From Chromatiales bacterium (GTDB lineage: Bacteria > Pseudomonadota > Gammaproteobacteria > SZUA-152): DNA of 5,054 nucleotides. A program made the translations under genes and the position numbers. Location of the stretch: the NCBI GenBank assembly GCA_026999335.1, contig JALTPW010000252.1, positions 1-5,054 on the forward strand, read 5' to 3'. The first letter of the stretch is position 1, and the number at the start of each line of letters is the position of its first letter. Of this stretch, positions 1 through 3,231 are shown one piece after another. Below the pieces are notes generated by a model that was given only the letters and a program-made list of their open reading frames with translations, ran no database searches and was not told the origin of the DNA.

Positions 1-96
1 CTAGTCATTATTCATGATGATTATTTGGGTCACTGGAATTACACGGCAATACCGAGAAATTCATAAAATGTAAAAGTTATTTAATTACCATTCCTT
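1..96. other. AT-rich unassigned stretch left of the Fic remnant
   Basis: This stretch is much richer in A and T than the coding sequence that follows at about position 97. No frame gives a recognisable product; the longest open stretches are about 20 codons and end at stops near 60-72. Its role here is as the outer side of a breakpoint: homology to the RhuM/Fic family begins abruptly at about 97-103. It may be the edge of an inserted or deleted segment, but no terminal repeat is visible within the window. Confidence 0.4.
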
Positions 97-689
97 AGTG
101 GCTACGCCAGCAACCGTGAATGCTTCGAGCGTAATGCCCGTGAGCTGGGGGCGGCGCTGCGGCTGGTACAAAAGGCGGCAGTCAGTGGGGAGAGCTGGCG
201 GGCGACCTGGGTCGGGGTCTGGTGGAGATCGTCAGTCGTTATACCCAGATTTTTCTGCTCTTGCAGCGTTTCGACGAAGGGTTGCTGGAGGAACCAAAGG
301 GCATTGTGGGCGGTACGCTGCCCGGCCTTGACGAGACACGAGCCGCCATCGCGGAACTCAAGCAAGGACTGATGGCGCGAGGGGAGGCGACGGCGTTGTT
401 CGGACTGGAGCGGGAGAACGGGCTGGTGTCGATTCTTGGCAGCCTGGATCAGAGTGCGTTCGGCGAACCGGCCTATCCGACGGTGGAAAGCAAAGCGGCG
501 CACTTGCTGTATTTTGTCATCAAGAACCATCCCTTCGCCGACGGCAACAAGCGTACCGGCGCCTTCCTGTTCGTGGACTTCCTTAACTGCAATTTTTTTG
601 CCAAGGGGACCTCCCTGAAGCGGGCAATATGCAAGCAATGCACATTGCTTCTTCGGGCAAGCCCACAGTCTATTGCTGCCTGGGTGTAA
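97..689 (+). pseudogene. RhuM/Fic-type protein, truncated and frameshifted (Fic domain remnant)
   Basis: Fic proteins transfer AMP or a related group from a nucleotide onto target proteins. In the RhuM/Fic family an N-terminal RhuM-like domain precedes a C-terminal Fic domain. Here only the C-terminal half is present. From about 103 one frame reads YASNRECFERNARELG and continues to a GAGAG run at 190-194; homology then continues in another frame (LAGDLGRGLVEIVSRY), so removing 2 bp restores one continuous protein. The second frame is open from a GTG at 222 to 689 (155 aa) and holds the complete Fic motif HPFADGNKRTG at residues 103-113 (DNA 528-560), with the catalytic His, the Asp, Asn-Lys-Arg and the last Gly all kept. 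After FVDFLNCN (about 590) the usual C-terminal region is not convincing; only a faint TLL..ASP match remains near 645-670. No Shine-Dalgarno-like sequence is obvious before the GTG. I read it as a pseudogene, though a minimal Fic peptide could in principle still be made. Confidence 0.8.
633..650. repeat. Perfect 18-bp palindrome in the decayed Fic tail
   Basis: AAGCAATG, two bases, then CATTGCTT form a perfect inverted repeat. No run of T follows on either strand, so it is not a typical intrinsic terminator. It lies where homology to the Fic family has faded and may mark a small insertion or rearrangement there. Confidence 0.4.
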
Positions 690-756
690 TCACCTCCATG
701 GGGTATCGGGTCAAGTTACAGCGTGGCGTTTTCCTTGGCTATGGCTAATCCGATGG

Positions 757-784
757 TTGACATGCCTGGGCTGTTGGGTATTCT
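757..784 (+). promoter_or_regulatory. Sigma-70-type promoter for the wHTH-nucleotidyltransferase operon
   Basis: A consensus -35 box TTGACA (757-762) is followed after 16 bp by TATTCT (779-784), which matches 4 of 6 bases of the -10 consensus. Transcription would begin near 790-792, giving a leader of about 24 nt before the ATG at 815. It is the only strong promoter-like pair in the gap between the Fic remnant and the operon, and it points at the operon. No clear Shine-Dalgarno sequence precedes the ATG, so translation of the first gene may be weak or depend on the short leader. Confidence 0.5.
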
Positions 785-790
785 GTATTT

Positions 791-810
791 TAGAATTTAG
801 AATTTAGAAT
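791..810 (+). repeat. Tandem heptamer TAGAATT x 2.9, possible operator
   Basis: TAGAATT (791-797), TAGAATT (798-804) and TAGAAT (805-810) lie head to tail between the predicted -10 box and the start codon. The first gene of the operon encodes a winged-helix-like protein, and antitoxins of this kind usually repress their own promoter by binding repeats near the transcription start. An operator is therefore a reasonable inference. A plain AT-rich slippage repeat is the alternative. Confidence 0.45.
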
Positions 811-814
811 ATCT

Positions 815-1339
815 ATGATACTGAAACCGCAGGATGTCCTGGTTGTACTCAAGCTGGTGGCCATGGGGCAGCAGCCGTGGTTCTATGCGTGGCTTGCGGT
901 GCAATTGGGTATGAGTCCGTCGCAATTGCACGCGGCGGTCAAGCGGGCACTGGCGGCACGGCTTGCAGTGCACAAGGGGGATGTGATTGTGGCCAACGTC
1001 CGTAATCTTGAGGAGTTTCTGGTTCATGGCCTCAAATATGTCTTTGTCCCGGAGAGGGGTGAGTTGACCCGGGGCATTCCAACGGCCCATGCCGCACCGC
1101 CCTTGGATAAACATTTCGCACTCTCCGGCGAGCCGCCACCGGTTTGGCCCGATGCAAAGGGAGAAGTGCGGGGCGAGGCCTTTTTACCACTGTACAAACT
1201 GGCGCCCCAGGCTGCGTTGTCTGACCCGAATCTTTATGAGTTTTTGGTTTTGGTCGATGCGATCCGCGGTGGCCGTGCGCGTGAACGACAGATCGCTATC
1301 AGTGAATTGAAAAAGAGGCTGGCGGCGAGTTATGCCTGA
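815..1339 (+). CDS. Winged-helix-like putative antitoxin/regulator paired with a nucleotidyltransferase
   Basis: 174 aa, probably cytoplasmic. The N-terminal 60 residues or so (MILKPQDVLVVLKLVAMG, then AWLAVQLGMSPSQLHAAVKR, then LAARLAVHKGDVIV) have the helix-turn-helix plus wing pattern of MarR-like DNA-binding domains: LAVQLGMSPSQLHAAVKRAL is the helix-turn-recognition-helix stretch. The remaining 110 residues have no motif I can name and end in a charged helix (ARERQIAISELKKRLAASYA). It has no membrane segment or signal peptide. Its stop codon overlaps the start of the next gene by 8 nt, so the two are almost certainly translationally coupled. By analogy with AbiEi/AbiEii type IV systems, where a winged-helix antitoxin precedes a nucleotidyltransferase toxin, I infer that it is the antitoxin and autorepressor. 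It is shorter than typical AbiEi proteins and I do not see their C-terminal domain, so membership of that family is not claimed. The ATG at 815 is the first start after the promoter. Confidence 0.75.
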   Translation: MILKPQDVLVVLKLVAMGQQPWFYAWLAVQLGMSPSQLHAAVKRALAARLAVHKGDVIVANVRNLEEFLVHGLKYVFVPERGELTRGIPTAHAAPPLDKHFALSGEPPPVWPDAKGEVRGEAFLPLYKLAPQAALSDPNLYEFLVLVDAIRGGRARERQIAISELKKRLAASYA

Positions 1340-2051
1340 GGCTTGGGTTAGGGAGCGGAATCTCAATCTGCAAATTCTGGAATTGGCCGTGGAGCGCCTG
1401 AGTGGACTGGTGGAGCAGGTGGTGTTTCTGGGAGGTTGTGCCACGGGTCTGTTGCTGACAGATGCAGCGGCTCCTCCGATCCGTGTTACGCGGGATGTTG
1501 ATGTGATTGCCGAGCTTGCGTCTCTTGGTGAATATTACCGGCTTTCGGCGCAACTACGTGAACGGGGTTTTCGGGAGGATTCAAGCCCGGAGGCACCTAT
1601 CTGTCGTTGGTTGGCGGCCGGTATCATCTTGGATGTGATGCCAACGGATCCGGGGATCCTGGGGTTCGGCAACGTGTGGTATCAGCCGGCTCTAAAATCC
1701 GCAGAGTCTGTTGAGCTGCCGAGTGGGGCCAGTATCCGCATGGTGTCGGCGCCCTATTTTCTGGCGACCAAGCTCGCTGCGTTCGATGGCCGCGGGAAGG
1801 GTGACTTTGTGATGAGTCACGATATGGAAGATCTCGTTGCCGTGCTGGATGGCCGGCCGGAGATTGTCGATGAAGTGAAGGGGGCGGATGAAACGCTGCG
1901 CAGACATCTAGTCGTGCGATTTGTTGAGCTGCTTGATGATCCGGCCTTTGAGGCCGCCTTGCCGGGGCATCTGCCCAGTGATGCGGCTAGTCAGGCACGC
2001 TTGCCTGAACTGATACACAGACTGCGCCGGCTGGCGCAAGTTGTGGACTGA
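1332..2051 (+). CDS. AbiEii/AbiGii-like nucleotidyltransferase, putative toxin
   Basis: 239 aa, intact. It carries the nucleotidyltransferase signature: glycine motif LGGCATGLLL (residues 33-42), the metal-binding pair D55-x-D57 in VTRDVDVIAE, and a third acidic position D101 in GIILDVMPTD. A further conserved block follows: APYFLATKLAAFDGRGKGDF (140-159, with K147), then SHDMEDLVAVLDGR (162-175), which matches the C-terminal pattern of this COG2253-like group. The AbiEii/MenT branch transfers nucleotides onto RNA (tRNA 3' ends for MenT) and can arrest growth or abort phage infection; the substrate here is unknown. The ATG at 1332 overlaps the upstream gene by 8 nt, giving a two-gene operon in antitoxin-then-toxin order. 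No terminator follows: an inverted-repeat element begins one base after the stop. Since every catalytic residue is kept while neighbouring genes are broken, it is probably functional. A non-toxic nucleotidyltransferase of the wider superfamily is the alternative. Confidence 0.82.
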   Translation: MPEAWVRERNLNLQILELAVERLSGLVEQVVFLGGCATGLLLTDAAAPPIRVTRDVDVIAELASLGEYYRLSAQLRERGFREDSSPEAPICRWLAAGIILDVMPTDPGILGFGNVWYQPALKSAESVELPSGASIRMVSAPYFLATKLAAFDGRGKGDFVMSHDMEDLVAVLDGRPEIVDEVKGADETLRRHLVVRFVELLDDPAFEAALPGHLPSDAASQARLPELIHRLRRLAQVVD

Positions 2052-2052
2052 G

Positions 2053-2071
2053 AATTAATTCTACTTTGTCA
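2053..2071 (+). repeat. Left terminal inverted repeat of the 571-bp element
   Basis: A 19-bp arm that is the exact reverse complement of 2605-2623. Together with two bases on each side it makes the palindrome AGAATTAATTCT at 2051-2062, overlapping the last base of the upstream stop codon. Confidence 0.8.
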
Positions 2072-2226
2072 GATTAGATATCAATAAAATCATGGCGTTA
2101 CGGTTTTAAAGCCTATTTTGTAACGACTGACACCATGAAGAACATGAAGTGCATAAAGGTTTCACAGGACAAAGTTCTTGATACCTTCTTTCAGCAGTGT
2201 CAGCAGTCAGGCTGGAGTAACATTCG

Positions 2227-2253
2227 CCGCAAGCTGCGGGGAATTAAACCCCC
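2227..2253. repeat. Hairpin-forming palindrome within the 571-bp element
   Basis: CCGCA-AGC-TGCGG (2227-2239) is a perfect 5-bp stem with a 3-base loop. It overlaps a second stem, GGGG/CCCC, formed by 2238-2241 and 2249-2252 around AATTAAA. The layout resembles eroded REP-type palindromes. It sits just downstream, in the direction of reading, of the antisense GxxExxY remnant. Confidence 0.45.
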
Positions 2254-2301
2254 AGAGATTCAACAGATAGTGGGCACTCAAGTTGAAAACAAATTTTTCG
2301 A

Positions 2302-2391
2302 GCGTTCATGTGCCAGGTATTGCTGATAGATGGCCTCCAACAAGCCTGGGCCAAGCACCTTGTGAACATCGATGGCAGCACGAATGATCCG
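2302..2391 (-). pseudogene. Remnant of a GxxExxY-family (PDDEXK_3-like) gene
   Basis: Read leftwards from 2391, 30 codons match the N-terminus of the GxxExxY family: RIIRAAIDVHKVL, then GPGLLEAIYQQYLAHER, containing the diagnostic G-L-L-E-A-I-Y (GxxExxY) motif. These proteins are normally about 120-130 aa and belong to a PD-(D/E)XK nuclease-like fold; the catalytic D...ExK part is absent here. A possible start (GTG-AAT-GAG, near 2400-2410) lies just upstream in another frame, with a TGA in the matching frame, so the 5' end has lost register. Homology stops after HER; a TGA follows eight codons later, at 2278-2280. It lies wholly inside the inverted-repeat element, so it is probably a decayed passenger. 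I am fairly sure of the family from the motif and surrounding residues, and sure that the gene is dead. Confidence 0.7.
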
Positions 2392-2491
2392 ATGTGCTCA
2401 TTCACTATTACCTTTCCTTTCAACACTTCATGTTCTTCTATGGTGTAAAGTAGTTACCCTGTTTTCAAGCATTTTTAAAATAGCCCGGGAA

Positions 2492-2541
2492 CCTGTGGCT
2501 TTGCCTGTGGTTACAGGGCTTTATTACCTCCTGCCCACAGG
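2492..2541. repeat. CCTGTGG direct pair with an inverted third copy
   Basis: CCTGTGG occurs at 2492-2498 and 2504-2510, and its reverse complement CCACAGG at 2535-2541. Either left copy can pair with the right one, giving two alternative stem-loops. A smaller stem, GCCTGT/ACAGGGC, lies between (2503-2519). It is non-coding and within the right half of the 571-bp element. Confidence 0.4.
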
Positions 2542-2604
2542 AAAAAGGCATGCAAAAATAGGCTGTTAGGGTTATGACTACGTTTAAAAACAATGATCTA
2601 AATG

Positions 2605-2623
2605 TGACAAAGTAGAATTAATT
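2605..2623 (-). repeat. Right terminal inverted repeat of the 571-bp element
   Basis: Exact reverse complement of the left arm. The sequence right of it (GATGCTCC...) shows no further match to the left flank apart from the ambiguous AATTAATT octamer. Confidence 0.8.
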
Positions 2624-2688
2624 GATGCTCCTCTGCGTTTGTTTTACCGATAACGTATCGTTGGGCCGTTGAGATCAGGTTTGGCGCT

Positions 2689-2888
2689 ATGCATAAAATC
2701 ATCACCCTCACGACTACCGAATGTGAACAGCTCGTCGATATCACCGATGAGGTGAGAGCCGTGGTGCGCGAGAGCGGCATCCGCGACGGCGGCGGTGATG
2801 ATTCAGGAAAACTGGGACGACAGCGTGCAGCGGGATGTGGCTGCACGATGCACAGGATGGCAATGGTGATGCGTGCCTGAAGGCGCTC
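2689..2888 (+). pseudogene. YjbQ-family (UPF0047) gene remnant with two internal deletions
   Basis: YjbQ proteins are about 130-140 aa and are annotated as secondary thiamine-phosphate synthases. Three pieces lie in order but in three frames. The first, from the ATG at 2689, reads ITLTTTECEQLVDITDEVRA and on to VVRESGIRDG (to about 2790), a typical N-terminus. The second, from 2792, reads AVMIQENWDDSVQRDVAA (to 2845), matching the TINE-x-x-DxxVxRD region. The third, in the frame of 2853, reads QDGNGDACLKAL (to 2888), matching the HxEGNxxAHLKA region. About 11 residues with the PHTTA motif are missing between the first two, and the block between the second and third is also lost. The C-terminal third (LGTWQ region) is absent. 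The expected His in the last piece is Cys (DACLKA rather than DAHLKA). The gene cannot make a working enzyme. Confidence 0.75.
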
Positions 2889-2916
2889 CACAGATATTGT
2901 TATCGACGGGCTGATT

Positions 2917-2931
2917 GCGGGCATGGCCCGC
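2917..2931. repeat. REP-like palindrome GCGGGC-ATG-GCCCGC
   Basis: A perfect 6-bp GC-rich stem with a 3-base loop, followed by CCCCTACC. From memory, this GGGCATGGCCCGCCCCTAC-type sequence resembles short dispersed intergenic palindromes in several proteobacterial genomes. It lies 28 bp past the last recognisable YjbQ codon, so the gene may have been broken at or near this repeat. Confidence 0.5.
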
Positions 2932-2953
2932 CCCTACCGGTCTGTGTGTTTTT

Positions 2954-2982
2954 CCTACCTTTGTAGGGTGAGCAGTGCCCAC
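2954..2982. repeat. Two adjacent small palindromes (CCTAC-CTTT-GTAGG and GTGAGCA/TGCCCAC)
   Basis: CCTAC and GTAGG (2954-2958, 2963-2967) form a perfect 5-bp stem around CTTT. Directly after it, GTGAGCA (2968-2974) faces TGCCCAC (2976-2982) with one mismatched pair, as if derived from a GTGGGCA/TGCCCAC dyad. Together with 2917-2931 this makes a short cluster of palindromic repeats. No open reading frame covers the region from 2890 to 3231. Confidence 0.4.
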
Positions 2983-3032
2983 TATTTTCGGTGATGTAAG
3001 CCATTCTCTGGTGAGTGGTGTTCACCTTTGTG

Positions 3033-3037
3033 TAAAA
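3033..3037 (+). repeat. Left copy of the putative 5-bp target duplication TAAAA
   Basis: TAAAA touches the left end of the 181-bp element; an identical TAAAA (3219-3223) touches its right end. Five-base direct repeats at the exact outer borders are what transposition would leave, but in AT-rich sequence the match could arise by chance. Confidence 0.5.
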
Positions 3038-3218
3038 CCTGAATCCGTAACTTCATGACGGTGCATAGCACAAGCTCTTGATGCCACAGCGGTTCAAAAA
3101 ATGCCCGCTTATCCGCAGGATACACTTCGCTAACTGATGGGTGAAGCTAAGATTTTTTGATTCCGCTGTGAAATCAATATCATGCACTCTGCATCCGCCC
3201 TGAAGCTACGGATTCAGG
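3038..3218. mobile_element. 181-bp MITE with 18-bp inverted ends and internal arms
   Basis: The left end CCTGAATCCGTAACTTCA (3038-3055) and the right end TGAAGCTACGGATTCAGG (3201-3218) are inverted copies with 17 of 18 bases matching. A second pair lies symmetrically inside: CACAGCGGTTCAAAAAAT (3085-3102) faces ATTTTTTGATTCCGCTGTG (3152-3170), differing by a small indel, at almost equal distance from each end. The sequence between the two pairs also matches loosely, so most of the element can fold on itself. It is flanked by TAAAA on both sides and has no open frame. Terminal CCT and a 5-bp duplication fit the IS1380 group (for example ISEcp1 ends), but that assignment is inference. Its right end lies 13 bp past the stop codon of the leftward-reading patatin-like gene, so its hairpins may help end that transcript. 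Confidence 0.78.
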
Positions 3219-3223
3219 TAAAA
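3219..3223 (+). repeat. Right copy of the putative 5-bp target duplication TAAAA
   Basis: Identical to 3033-3037 and directly against the right end of the 181-bp element. It lies within a longer A-run (to about 3226), which lowers its weight as proof. Confidence 0.5.
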
Positions 3224-3231
3224 AACATTCC

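Larger units (their letters stand above)
2053..2623. mobile_element. 571-bp MITE-like element with perfect 19-bp terminal inverted repeats
   Basis: The ends AATTAATTCTACTTTGTCA (2053-2071) and TGACAAAGTAGAATTAATT (2605-2623) are exact reverse complements. Similarity continues inward: TTAGAT follows on both sides, and AGCCTATTTT lies 57 bp from the left end (2110-2119), matched by AAAATAGGCT 59 bp from the right end (2555-2564). The outer 8 bp, AATTAATT, are palindromic and present at both ends. They may be part of the repeat or an 8-bp target duplication around a 555-bp element (2061-2615). The interior holds no transposase, only a GxxExxY gene remnant and hairpins, so it looks like a non-autonomous element moved by a transposase encoded elsewhere. 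It starts one base after the stop codon of the nucleotidyltransferase gene. The transposase family is not identified. Confidence 0.75.

Noticed and set aside
1..96. Short peptides in the AT-rich left edge as a transposase C-terminus
   Set aside because: None of the roughly 20-codon stretches matches a transposase motif I can recognise, and no terminal repeat is visible.
102..638. A 178-codon leftward open frame over the Fic remnant
   Set aside because: It is antisense to a region with a clear Fic motif, and its translation has no family features.
791..810. The tandem TAGAATT copies as a CRISPR-like or integron-like array
   Set aside because: The units are only 7 bp, abut one another and have no spacers.
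2135..2326. A 63-codon open frame inside the 571-bp element, possibly a small protein
   Set aside because: It has no Shine-Dalgarno sequence, no recognisable motif, runs through the hairpin at 2227-2253, and its 3' end lies antisense to the GxxExxY remnant. A chance frame is more likely.
2053..2623. The AATTAATT...AATTAATT repeats as a transcription terminator of the operon
   Set aside because: The arms are over 530 bp apart and have no T-run or short loop; a mobile element with terminal repeats explains them better.
2648..2660. CGATA-ACG-TATCG dyad before the YjbQ remnant as an operator
   Set aside because: A 5-bp stem is common by chance, and the downstream gene is dead, so there is nothing to support a regulatory role.
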